NCBI RefSeq assembly: GCF_018143015.1
Contig: NC_054740.1
Coordinates: 14,648,797-14,712,796 of the forward strand
DNA: 64,000 bases
Reading direction: 5' to 3'
Source of the DNA: Lytechinus variegatus
Lineage: Eukaryota > Echinodermata > Echinoidea > Temnopleuroida > Toxopneustidae
Position numbers and translations under genes: made by a program. This document shows, one piece after another, positions 54,060 to 63,441 of the stretch. Below the pieces are notes generated by a model. The model was given only the letters and a program-made list of their open reading frames with translations. It was not told the origin of the DNA and did no database searches. Within the stretch, counting starts at the first letter, position 1. Each line of letters begins with the position of its first letter.

Positions 54060-57000
54060 AAGTAGAAGTACATGTAGTAGTAGAAGTAGTAGTAGTAGTA
54101 ATAGTAGTCGTGGTAGTGGTAAATTGCAATTTGGCTACTGCCAACTCTTCCACTCACCACATCGTCTACTTTCATTTAGTCTAATGCCATTCTGTCTATT
54201 TAGTCCAATCATTACTTTGTCTAATTACCATTTTGTCTATGACCATTTCGTCTCATAACCAGTCGATCTAATATCTTTTTTCATTCATTTTGCACACTTA
54301 AACCAAATGGTATGGACTAAATAGCTATTGGACCAACAGTTTGAGACGAAATGATGATTGGAGGAAATGGCAGTTACCTACATGTGTGTGGATAGTGGAG
54401 GAACTGATGCCAAATGATAGTAGACGAGTTTACAGTTGGACGAATTGGCAATAGACAAATTCGAAATAATCCATAGTAGTAGTAGTTGTTGTAGAAATAC
54501 TGCTTGTTGTACAGTTACAATTTTATCAATATTGAATGAGTTTGTGTTTGACTAAAGAGAAATGAAGGTCACAGCTAAATTTTCAGATTAAAGATAAGCA
54601 AATGAATATAGCTATGTAGATATTAAAGTGTCATCAATCAAATACACTTATGAGTTTCTATGTGGAAATATACCCTTGTATTTATTTTGAAGTAACTTTT
54701 GTAAGACTATTATGCACTCTGATTTATGCACGATTGAGTTGTTCAGAAGTCATAATGTTTAGGATCATTTAGATTGTAATTCTTATGTTGTAATTGCATT
54801 CTTCTTTGTTTCTTAGCCACCAAATTTGCAATCGAAATGGGATTCAAGCAGGAAAATTTAACAACAAACAAATCAAGGTATGTAACATTACAAAAATATG
54901 AATTCAATCATTTCAATCACAAGACTCTCATAAAATTCAACAGTCAGTCAGCAAGCCCTCAAAAAGTAGCTTCTTTTATCCAAGTGATATTCATGACGAG
55001 AGTTTTTGCATTGTTAATGAGCTTGGTGTGAACCAATACTCCTCTTTTCATTCAGCCATTGCAGGCTTGCAGCTCTCTAAATATTGACCAAATTTCATGT
55101 TTTTTGGTATCTTTATAAAGAAGAAAAATCATTTTTTCAGGTAATTTGTTTGGATTTTTAAAAAGATTTTGTAATATAGGGAAAAGGTTTGATCTTAAAC
55201 ATGAAACAAAATAACTGTTTTCATGCAACAAAAGTTGGTGTTTTTACACTTGATTTCTGTTTGAGCCCAAATGATTTTTAGATCGTGATAAAGCTGAAGA
55301 TCTAAGCTGTAATATGTCTAAGAGGTATTTTAGATGGGTCAGCAGCCAGCTTTTTGTAGGCCAAGAATATTTAGCAGCTCAAAAACAAGAACACTGCGCT
55401 GTGATTGGTCATAGAGATCACACAACCATGCAAATTCCAATGTTCCCCACATTGGGCCTCTGCAAGGTCACACTCTCCATGTGGTAATCTCTTCAAATTA
55501 CCCGCGCCTGTTGTTTGAAAACATTCAGCCAATCAGAAGTCTAGATTTTATGCTACTCAGAAATTTCAGAAATCTTGTCTTGCATCTTGATGGAAATGGC
55601 TGGCTGCTGACTCATCTAAAAGATGCCACATATCAAGAGTGACATTTTAGTAAGAAAGTATAGAGTTTAAGCTTTCTGATGATACAAGTAATATTTGTGC
55701 CTAAAACACAAAATTTTGCACAATTTGCAAGAGAAAGCAAAGGAAGAACATTCCGTTTTAGGCATCTTTTCATGCCTGAAATTCACTTATCAAAATATTT
55801 TATTCCAAAAAAATAACCAACCAATATAAGAGTAGTTTACTCTTTCCTATGGTACAAAAATCATCAATTTTACTCAAGGAGAAAATGGTTAAATTCTTTG
55901 AGAAAGAAAGTCTCACAATTCATGAGAGTTTGCAGGGATATGAATTCAGCCATGAGAGGACTTGGATAAATCTTGCTAATTTGCTCATTAGCATAGGGAC
56001 TTGCAGACTGAATGTCAAATTTTACCATAAATACCCACAAATACATGTACCTACAAAAAATGAATATGTAAAAATTTTGCAGAAACCGTTTTTTTTTACG
56101 ATATCAGCTTCCAATCTGACCCTTATTAGCATGTGAAATATTTTGGTCACTTGAAAATGGTATTGTATTACCGAACGAGGTGAGCTCTAATTTACTGCTC
56201 GATAGTCTGAACTTTCCTTCGCTTTGTCTATCAGATTAAACTTCAAATTTTTGTTTCAGATACTGACTTTTTCTTTCTTTTTTTTAAAGGGGGGGGGAGG
56301 TGAGTGAGATTATGATAAAATCTGATTCTGATGATATTCCATTTACAGATCTATGTGGGAGGAATGGCGAAAATCAAATTGCCAACCCAACTTTCGACAG
56401 GTAAGTTCCATGTTTTTATTGGAAATCAAATGAATAAACAAAGTAGTCGCGGCACTGTACATATAGCTTCCTGGCAGAGTATATATAGCCTGCTTTTAGT
56501 ACATCTTTTGCTAATTTTACAAGAACACACTTGTAAAATTGTGGAGATTGGGTGGTCCTTTTTACGACCAACATACATGTACATATACGCCCTCAGAAGA
56601 ATACATGGTGTTCCGTGGAACCACTAAACCCTAATTCTCCGCCATGGAAATACCTAAATATTGCTGTTAAATTGTGATGTTTCAAATGCTTTTTGATTGA
56701 ACCTTTTATAAAATTAAAGGCCCATACTCTCAGAAGGGTTTTCAATTGTATCATGGATTATGCAGATTCTTGTATTATTAGCGCTTCAATTAAGCTGCCT
56801 TTGGTTTTGCCAAAAATGTGCATTTTTTATTGGACTTTTCTTAGTGAATGTGATGTAATAAGCATAATTTATGAACACAAATCTGCATAGTCCATGGTCA
56901 GTGGCAGACCATGACCCGGAGGAGACAAAGCATTGGAGGGGCACAGCATTGTTCACAAACAATACAGTGCCCCCTCCAATCATTGTCTGCTCAGGGTCAC

Positions 57001-57855
57001 GGTCCGCCACTGTCCATGGTTGTGTACCATGGTATAATTGAAACCTCTGGAGAATATTGGCATAAATATTCCTAGCAACAGGCATCGAACTTGTACCAAG
57101 TTCCACTGCATAGTTTCAATGTTTTTCAGGCTTTTGTCTAGTAGTTTAGAAAGTTGTTGCTTTGGATACTTAACTCAATGACAACATTTATTGATATAAG
57201 ACCATACATTTTAAAAATAGGTGATATTTGAGCAAATTTGGCTCCAAAACGGATGTATGTAATGTTATCCTTTGAAAGCGGTGACTTTTCAAGGTCTAAG
57301 TCATAAATATGGGGATTTTGTAGTATAGGTAGTCAAATCAGCAGTGGTTTCTTGCTATACACTTTAAAGAAAAATGAACCCAAAATCTAATAACACATAA
57401 TATCATGGAAAATTAGAGGATAATCAAAATGAAACTACTTTAATATACACTCATCCGATTTCCCAGTAAGGTGTAACCCCTAATTACAGTTGGGCCTCTT
57501 CAGGTTCAGAAAGAGGTCACCATTTTCGCGGGGTTAGTTGAAAGGTTTGACTTCAGCATCATGTTTCATTTTCCTTTAAGAATTGTACATGATCAAATTC
57601 AGACTGAGAGGATTTCTGAAAATTTCATTTAAATCTCTTTAAATACCTCTTACAGAATGTGTCCCCTGACCCGTCAAAATCATGCGGTCCATACACCCCA
57701 GTGAAAAGAGATCACGTGATGTCAAACGAGAGAGGGCGCTATAACAAGGATGTCAGCAGCAAGAATCATGACACAATTGGTATGATTGTGATCGACTCTG
57801 ATGGGCATATAGCAGGGGGTACATCCACGAATGGTGCCACTCATAAAGTGCCAGG
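47171..57855 (+). CDS. AGA: Aspartylglucosaminidase, first seven coding exons
   Basis: Exons: 47171-47303, 52077-52182, 53162-53209, 53615-53727, 54817-54877, 56349-56400 and 57656-57855, with AG/GT borders and matching phases; 238 residues of an expected ~346. The enzyme cleaves the GlcNAc-Asn bond of N-glycoproteins in lysosomes. Exon 1 gives a signal peptide ([17 protein letters not shown]) and [15 protein letters not shown]. Then come [99 protein letters not shown] and HDTIGMIVI. The Thr of HDTIGM is the autoproteolytic nucleophile of the family. The next expected motif (GRVGDSPIPGAGAYA) is absent up to 64000, so the 3' exons are to the right. Confidence 0.93.
47392..48248. mobile_element. 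TAGGGGAAGGCGGGGTAAG TIR element (AGA intron 1)
   Basis: The left tip TAGGGGAAGGCGGGGTAAGT and right tip ACTTACCCCGCCTTCCCCTA are exact inverses. Inside, GGCTCAACTTGCCCC and GGGGTAAGTTGAGCCAC recur in both orientations. No transposase is present. The element is a non-autonomous TIR repeat of unassigned superfamily. Confidence 0.82.
48855..49025. repeat. AGACAGCTGGCAGCCGTCTG repeat, copy 1
   Basis: AGACAGCTGGCAGCCGTCTG, TTTCAAGGAG, CCTCGTACA, CGGCTCGC, ATCGTGCAGC, AACAATGCAAAAT and TTTTTGTCTTTAAT recur in order at 49823-49980. About 150 bp, moderately diverged, same orientation. Confidence 0.8.
49354..49430. repeat. Near-perfect 77-bp palindrome
   Basis: CTTGCTTCCTATTGTTCTTC and the following CAACGTTACC pair with GGTAACGTTGGCGAAGAACA continuing ATAGGAAGCAAG. 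The arms are about 36 bases with one mismatch and a CG-rich centre (GACGCGTGCGTC). It directly abuts the truncated end of the MITE piece at 49431. Confidence 0.9.
49431..49642. mobile_element. CCACTTCCATTCACGAGTGG MITE copy C, first piece (inverted)
   Basis: GATGTCTTTTTCACG, CACGTTACGTACGTAACGTG, GGGTATCTATTTCGCTAGG, ACGTGTTTAGGGTCCAATTT, AAAATGTTTTATAAGGATGT and CTTCGTGTTTAGAGTCCAAT follow copies A/B in reverse orientation. The outer TIR is missing and the match stops near 49642. Confidence 0.82.
49823..49990. repeat. AGACAGCTGGCAGCCGTCTG repeat, copy 2
   Basis: Second copy of the 48855-49025 repeat, lying in the segment that separates the two pieces of MITE copy C. Confidence 0.8.
50140..50292. 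repeat. CTTCGGTCTCTGTAT hairpin repeat, copy 1
   Basis: ACTTCGGTCTCTGTATTTGGT pairs inverted with AACAGAGACCGAAGCTTTTG 50 bases on. CCCTGTACAGATCGCGCTAGAAC precedes. A related block lies at 51440-51605 (CTTCAGTCTATGTATTGGTG ... ACAGAGACTGAAGCTTTTGG, TGTACAGATCGAGTTAGAAC). Confidence 0.75.
50771..50806. repeat. Perfect 36-bp palindrome at a MITE breakpoint
   Basis: ATTGTACGAGGTTAGTA and its exact inverse TACTAACCTCGTACAAT, with CA in the centre. MITE sequence resumes 3-6 bases to the right. Confidence 0.95.
50809..50960. mobile_element. CCACTTCCATTCACGAGTGG MITE copy C, second piece (inverted)
   Basis: Resumes with GGTTAAGGGTAGGGTTTCAC and continues through AACACGTAA-type words to GAGACCCCATGGTCGCGCAT and the complete TIR GTGAATGGAAGTGGCCCCCC. 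It is in the same inverted orientation as 49431-49642. About 125 bases of the consensus between the two pieces are lost. Confidence 0.85.
51440..51605. repeat. CTTCAGTCTATGTATTGG hairpin repeat, copy 2
   Basis: Diverged copy of 50140-50292 in AGA intron 1, with the same hairpin arms and the CAACGCAGTTCAGC block. Confidence 0.7.
53785..54117. repeat. (AGT)n array, ~330 bp
   Basis: Nearly pure AGT trinucleotide repeat with GGT, AAT and ACATGT interruptions in an AGA intron. Poly-Ser, poly-Val, poly-Thr and poly-Tyr ORFs on both strands are repeat frames. Confidence 0.97.
54118..54472. repeat. TCGTCTAA/TTAGACGA periodic foldback, copy 2
   Basis: The left half has ATCGTCTACTTTCATTTAGTC, TTTGTCTAATTACCATTTTG and ATTTCGTCTCATAACCAGTC. 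The right half has TTTGAGACGAAATGATGATT, AGTAGACGAGTTTACAGTTG and GGACGAATTGGCAATAGAC. Same organisation as 12328-12706, and immediately adjacent to the (AGT)n array. Confidence 0.8.
54878..56348. other. AGA intron 5, nothing recognised
   Basis: AT-rich intron. A partial inverted pair, TTTTAGATGGGTCAGCAGCCAGC near 55330 and GGCTGGCTGCTGACTCATCTAAAA near 55599, brackets about 280 bp and may be another foldback element. No exon signal. Confidence 0.55.
56899..57012. mobile_element. hAT-type mini-MITE, copy 2 (114 bp)
   Basis: Begins CAGTGGCAGACC and ends GGTCCGCCACTG. It shares GGAGGAGACAAAGCATTGGA with copy 1 at 11181-11283. An exact 8-bp duplication TCCATGGT flanks it at 56891-56898 and 57013-57020. 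Confidence 0.9.
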
Positions 57856-60323
57856 GTAGGTCTAGTTCAAGTTTTGACTGTGAATGTTTGGATTCTTATC
57901 AGTCAGCCCGCAACACTGAGAAAAGTCCGCTATTTTATCGTACGCGTATGCAAGACTCTCGCCGGCTTGAATACGTAATGAGCTGGGAGACCGAATTTCT
58001 ACTGCCCTTGTAAGACCCGAAACCATATCCCAATTACGTTGAGTTATATACCATTCGAAAGCTTAAGAGTTGTTCTTTCTCGTAAACCTAACCAATTTGA
58101 AGAATTAAACATTTAAAATATGATTAATTCGGATGAAAACCATAAAAAAATATGAATATTTTTCACCTTTAAACATGGGTAAAATAGACCAGCGTAAAGA
58201 CCCGAAAGCAAAATGTTTGAGGTACAAGTTGAAAGAATATAATCTTACCTTTAAGAATAATGTCTGATTATATCACAAAATTGTTTGCACGGGTCAGGTG
58301 AACGAATAAATCATTGCCTTGCATAGTTAATTTTGACGAATATGACAAGATTCCAGGTTTCGCGAAAATGCGATCACCTGATTGGTCAGAGCTCCGAGTG
58401 CGACGATGAGAACGAACTTTCTCGAAGGACGACACTTTTTCCGTCAGGATTATTCCATGAAAACAAATGTTTTGTGAATGTCCCGTGCTAATTATGAAAA
58501 TAATTCTATCATTATTCAATTCAAGGGATAAAACTGTTCTTCTAAGACAAAATTAAGCTTTGGATTTTGGTTATTTAGCCCGTGATTAATTTCTTCGGTC
58601 CCACGTAACCAACTTAGTGTATGGATTTCGCAGCTGACCGGCCAGGCATACAGGCGTTGCCAGTAGATCTCTACCGCGGAGATCTATGCTTGGCCTGCAA
58701 TCTAGTTTCCCAGAAACAAAACCACATTTCGTATAAATTCTTGGATCCAGATATGAATGATAACATATTTTAAAAACAAAATTTAACAAACTAATAAAAC
58801 AGACTTCCTTCTTGGAATTTTAAACCGACTGTCGGATAGTTTCGTAGTAAACCCATGTTATCCATTGCAGTTGAAAAACAGGAGAAATCATATTTTAAAC
58901 TAAGGGGGAGGGGTTCAGATTGATCGAGCCATAGTGTTACATAGTGTTGTGCCTTGGGATTTACACCGATTGGATTCATGCAATGCACTGAATGACATGC
59001 AAAATCAATTTAACAATTAAATTTTTTTAAAGTTCTAGCATAGAATGTTGGATGAGTCTACACTGCATTTTTTACATTGGGGGGGTTGAAGCCAAAATTA
59101 TTTTGATAACTTATGTATACAATAACATGACTACCATTAAATGATTTTGTTTAGTTACATAGTCCCGAGTCCATTGCAGAAAGTTCTGATCAAACACAAT
59201 TTGCTTTTTAACCAATGAATGCACATAATTATAAGGAACTTGCGCTTGAAATTTGAGTTGCGTATAAACTTGACTCTTTCTGCAACGGGCCCCAGGAGAG
59301 TTCTAATAAAGCTATTCATAAAGCTACGCACAACTTCATGCACAACAGGAGCATATTCTCAAGCTTAGACGGCAGGGGGGGGGACCCGTCCCCCCTAAAT
59401 TTGAGGCGGGGGGACGACCCCCCCCCCTAAATTTTTTGTTCATAACCTTTTTGGGGGGGGGGGTGATTGTGGTTGATACCCTTCTTTTTTTTTGCTTTCA
59501 CATTTTTTACCTGCATCCATCCCATAATTTCAGGTGGTCCCCCTAAATTGTTTGCTTCTGCTCCCATTTTCTTAGGTGCTAATCCAGTTACAAAGAAATA
59601 TATCATTCAGCACAAGAAAGGGTCACCACTTGTGTGCAAAGTCATTTGTAACTTACTTTATGAAACATCCATCCGTTCTGAAAACTTGTGTCGATTATAA
59701 GTGTTTTCACATGGTATTCAGCACATACATCAACAACAACAAACAAAAACATATCTATTCACTTTCCCACTCTTACACAGCTTAAAACACTGAAGGTTCA
59801 AAGTCAAACATGCACACTTCATTTTATCTTATTACTCTGGAGGCTCACAAAAATAAAAGACAACTGCTCTATGAAATTTCCTGTTGATATAAAATGTTAA
59901 CACAACTTTATATAGAATAAAATCTTGAACACAATATTGCTACATGTAGGCACACATGAAAAATAGTGTCTGTAAGAGATCCTTAAATGCAATGGTAACA
60001 AAATGACTGCATACTAAAACGTTTGTTAAAAGGTAAAATATAATAGTCTCAGTATTGAATATCTTTTCACATTGCACTATGGTTTTCAGCCGAGAAAGAT
60101 ATCAAACCGATTTTGATACCGTTTTATAACAAAAATAGTTTCTGCCATTTCTTCAAAGACCAAACTGTCAAGAAAAGTTTGGTTTGACTTCGTGCAAATC
60201 ACGACACAGATAAATATATATGTACACATGTAGATCTCAGGTCTAACTCCAAGAAAAGAAAAAATCTTGATGAAACAAGGCATACTAACATACATGTGCA
60301 TGTAGAAATAAGTTCTTTAATTG
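57856..60323. other. AGA intron 7 (left part), repeats only
   Basis: No exon found. Contents: a short hairpin at 58660-58690 (AGATCTCTACCGCGGAGATCT), G/C runs at 59080, 59375-59465, a TGCAACGGGCCCCAGG element end near 59285 and a MITE trace at 59570-59670. The expected next AGA exon was looked for and not seen. Confidence 0.55.
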
Positions 60324-60677
60324 TCAAATTAGTTGACAGGTCTTATATTTGGAGACAGCAATTAGTACTGCAAACAAATTTGTGAGCTCTTGTAACAATA
60401 AAACTCCATATACATGTAACATACGATGCAAACACAGCACATTGTGTGTCTTTTTTCCCTCTCTTGAATCTAAAGTCGCTAATCTTCTACGCACTTTGGG
60501 TTTTCTTACCAAAGTGGCAGGCTGGGATTGATTCTCAATACTGAATGATGGTGATGGGTTGTCAATAGAGGATGTATCTGCCTGAACAGGACCTGCATAT
60601 TGCACATCAAGTTGCTCATTTTTGTGTAAAATTTCAGATGTTGGTTTTGGTTGCTGAGCCATGATGGATGTCCCATG

Positions 60678-62189
60678 TCAACTTCTAGATTTATCAAAAG
60701 TAACAGCAGCATATGGAGTGACAACATCAACATTATCAATGGACACAATGGTAAATGCAGATGTTTCAATTTCAGAGAGGGGCCCAGCTTGTGCACGTTT
60801 ATCATGAATATCCTGTAAGAATCGATCTAATGTACTTTCAGAGCAAGAAAATCCTATTTGATTTAAGATCTTTAACAACTTTGTTGAATGAGACATTTTC
60901 TTGACACAGTTGGCAACAATGACATGCAAAGGGTAGTTGTTCTCATCATTTATGATGAATTGCAACAAGAGTATTGTAGCAACTCTTCTCTGTTTCCTTC
61001 TGTGACTGGCCTGCCCTTTTTCAGATGGAAACTGTACATATTCTTTAACAATATTCATGTCAGATTGCTTGAAAAATTTGATCTCATCCTGAGTAGATGT
61101 TATGATACAAATAATGTTCCAAATAAGGGGGGTGAATAAATCAAAAGCAGTCTCAAATTTGAATTCAGCTAAGGACATTGGGTTCGCAATAAAATGAGCG
61201 GTTATGTCCCTTCCTTGTTTGCGTAATAATTCATTGCATTCCAGTGCAATTTTTCTGAACTGCATATTACAATCTGATTCGGTATTAGTGAAGGAAAAAG
61301 ATTCATCATCCATCATCTCAATATCATCACTTGATTGATTACTTTGGACCTTGTTGAGTTTTGAGTGTGACAAATGCCAAGCGCATAGAATATCTTCATG
61401 TGATAAATGTGAAGGATAATAAAACAAACCATATTTGCGTGCAATTCTGTGCGTAGACAAAAGATCACCAAACTTATGAATTATCCTACCGTTAAGATAT
61501 GAAGGGCTTTTCTTCATATGTTCATAATACATATCTTCCTTGCATATTATTCTCAGTTTTGAAACATAGTATTTGTATACAGTTAAAAGCAAAAAACATT
61601 TATCTTTTTCACATAATGTACATACATACGAATAAACATCATACAACACTTTGTCTGGTATTGTTTCCTGAGTTGTCTTGTTAATTTCATGTTGTGCAGC
61701 TTCAATTTTCAGCATTTTTTGTAGTTCATCAATTGATGAAGCTGGTTTATTCATTTGTTTCAAAGTGTATCTGTAACATGAACTGCATAAAATACTCTCG
61801 GCATTAAGAGACAGATTTTCATTTATATTGTTAAGTCTCTCTTTATCTATGTCAACCATCGTTGCACATGAATACCTTCTGTCTTCCGTTTTAATATAAT
61901 CTTCACAAACAGAACAGCATTCCCAATTCTGGAACCGTGACAGCTGTGTGCGGTGCTTTATACATAATGATAATGTTTCCGGGATTGAAATACATTTTAA
62001 GGAAAAACAATTATTGAATGATTCAAGAGTGCAATTACAATCTCTCTGAGATGTGTCAGTGCACATATCAAAAAACGATAAAAAACAAACACTCCTTTCT
62101 TTCTTCCTATGTTTTTGTGGAGTGTACATGGGATCCTTCAATTTTTTTGTGTATTTTGCCATGCATTTAGCACAAATACAACTTTCCAT
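60678..62189 (-). CDS. 503-residue ORF of the disrupted Cys-rich gene
   Basis: Starts MESCICAKCMAKYTKKLKD. The N-terminal half holds many Cys in CxxC pairs (CICAKC, CCSVC, CSSC, CTLC), probably zinc ligands. The C-terminal half (FDLFTPLIWNIICIITS, RRKQRRVATILLLQF, FSCSESTLDRFLQDIHDKRA, TIVSIDNVDVVTPYAAVTF) is helical then acidic. The upstream frame stays open without an ATG back to about 62350, so this Met is not necessarily the real start. The TGA that ends it is probably a nonsense change. Confidence 0.65.
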   Translation of the reverse strand: MESCICAKCMAKYTKKLKDPMYTPQKHRKKERSVCFLSFFDMCTDTSQRDCNCTLESFNNCFSLKCISIPETLSLCIKHRTQLSRFQNWECCSVCEDYIKTEDRRYSCATMVDIDKERLNNINENLSLNAESILCSSCYRYTLKQMNKPASSIDELQKMLKIEAAQHEINKTTQETIPDKVLYDVYSYVCTLCEKDKCFLLLTVYKYYVSKLRIICKEDMYYEHMKKSPSYLNGRIIHKFGDLLSTHRIARKYGLFYYPSHLSHEDILCAWHLSHSKLNKVQSNQSSDDIEMMDDESFSFTNTESDCNMQFRKIALECNELLRKQGRDITAHFIANPMSLAEFKFETAFDLFTPLIWNIICIITSTQDEIKFFKQSDMNIVKEYVQFPSEKGQASHRRKQRRVATILLLQFIINDENNYPLHVIVANCVKKMSHSTKLLKILNQIGFSCSESTLDRFLQDIHDKRAQAGPLSEIETSAFTIVSIDNVDVVTPYAAVTFDKSRS

Positions 62190-62332
62190 ATCTACATGAC
62201 ATAAATTCTTAATGAGTTCAACTAATTCAACTGATTTTACATTTAACAGATGGGAATATTTAACAGATTTACAATTACATATCTTGCAAGGACCACATTC
62301 CTGCTTCTGGCATGCAGGTAAAAGCCTTTTCT

Positions 62333-62716
62333 TTACCCCAACGATGGATTGGAAGTATTACATGTAACATCAGATCTCAGCAACAAGATTGGTTCAGGAG
62401 GCCTATCTGTTGGCTGGGTTGGTTGGCTGTCATTAAATGATGGCAAGCTTGATGGTGAGCATGGCAAAGATTGACTGGAGTGCAAGCCTAGCAAAGGTTG
62501 AGTGGATGGTAAGATAGATGGTGAGCATGGCAAAGGTTGGCTGGACGGCAAGCTTGATGGTGAGCATGGCAAAGGTTGGCTGGACGGCAAGCTTGGTGGT
62601 GAGCATGGCAAAGGTTGAGTGGACAGCAAGTCAGGTGGCCTTCCAGAGGGCTGACGAACAATGCTGTCCGTCATTTTGGAAGCAGGTGTAGGAAACAAGA
62701 TGGTCACTCCAGTAGC
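62333..62716 (-). CDS. Pro/Ser-rich exon with 13-residue tandem repeats (same disrupted gene)
   Basis: Acceptor TTTCTCTTCCAG lies just right of 62716. The exon reads ATGVTILFPTPASK and then about five copies of a ~13-residue unit SSQPLPCSPSSLP (39-bp DNA repeat, 62440-62620). It ends in a stop after NTSNPSLG. One extra G in the run at 62333-62337 would join it to the Cys-rich frame (VKKRLLPACQKQ...). Confidence 0.6.
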   Translation of the reverse strand, partial: ATGVTILFPTPASKMTDSIVRQPSGRPPDLLSTQPLPCSPPSLPSSQPLPCSPSSLPSSQPLPCSPSILPSTQPLLGLHSSQSLPCSPSSLPSFNDSQPTQPTDRPPEPILLLRSDVTCNTSNPSLG

Positions 62717-62854
62717 CTGGAAGAGAAAGGGGGAAAAATCATATTAACTCTTTTTAAAAAAAAATTCTTATTGTACATGTTATGTCATCTGCCCAGGTAA
62801 TGATATTCTTGCAAAGCTCTGAGACATATATACATGTACATGGTACTACTAATA

Positions 62855-62990
62855 CTACTACTAATAATAATATAGGATATTTATATTGCGCACATATCCA
62901 CCTTATTAGGTGCTCAAGGCGCTCCTATATTACCCGGCTAAGCTAGGCGTTCATAGCGCACACAGCTTTCTAAGGTATTACTTAATACTG
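62855..62990. repeat. (AAT)n-seeded TTATATTGCGCAC...GTGCTCAAGGCGCT repeat, copy 2
   Basis: CTACTAATAATAATATAGG is followed by TTTATATTGCGCACATATCC, AGGTGCTCAAGGCGCTCC and CATAGCGCACACAGC. Same family as 25540-25745. Confidence 0.6.
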
Positions 62991-63441
62991 GTACCCATGC
63001 TAACATGCGTACTAACATGCTTTCCTTTTTAACAAGGCATATAAGTATGACCATATACTGTTAAGATTATATTAATATTTTTGTTAAAATACACAAGCCT
63101 GAATTCTGCAATTGGTAATTTCTTCAGGGCAGTGTTTAGAGATAGAGACGGCCAAGATATAAAGTTCACAAAAACAGGGAATTCTTGATCCTTTTGGTTA
63201 AATATATTGAGCATGGGTAAGGGTAAGCTCTATCAACTTGGATGTACATGTACATATTTATTGTACAGCTACTTATATGATATCATTTTGTGACTAACTT
63301 ACATTTAATGAACCATCACTTGGCCTAGAACATGGAAACGTTGATGGCAAAGCACTATTTGGTGAATTTTCGGCAGAAAATGGTGACAGCTGAGATGGAC
63401 GAAAGTGGGACTGATCCGTGCTAGGGACAGCTGATGCCTGT

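Larger units (their letters stand above)
60324..63437 (-). pseudogene. Cys-rich, probably transposon-derived gene, disrupted
   Basis: Coding pieces on the minus strand: exon 63437-63303 (ASAVPSTDQSHFRPS..., acceptor TTCTTGACAG, donor GTAAGT); exon from 62716 (ATGVTILFPTPASK) with Pro/Ser repeats; a Cys-rich block (ACQKQECGPCKICNC); the 503-residue ORF 62189-60678; and 60677-60324. Two lesions are visible: the frame shifts at a GGGG run near 62336, and TGA at 60680-60678 replaces an expected Trp in SRSxHGTS. I recall SIDNxDxxxPxAxV...SRSWHGTS as a motif of a large uncharacterised family in invertebrates that behaves like mobile-element genes, from memory only. Cys pairs (CAKC, CSVC, CSSC, CTLC) suggest zinc binding. 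Function unknown. Confidence 0.65.

Noticed and set aside
53746..54258. Long poly-Ser, poly-Thr, poly-Tyr and poly-Val ORFs on both strands
   Set aside because: They are frames of the (AGT)n microsatellite; no start context, splice sites or non-repeat domain.
60678..60680. A second selenocysteine TGA in the Cys-rich gene
   Set aside because: The expected residue is Trp (SRSWHGTS, from memory of the family), one base from TGG, and the gene has a second lesion; a nonsense change is simpler.
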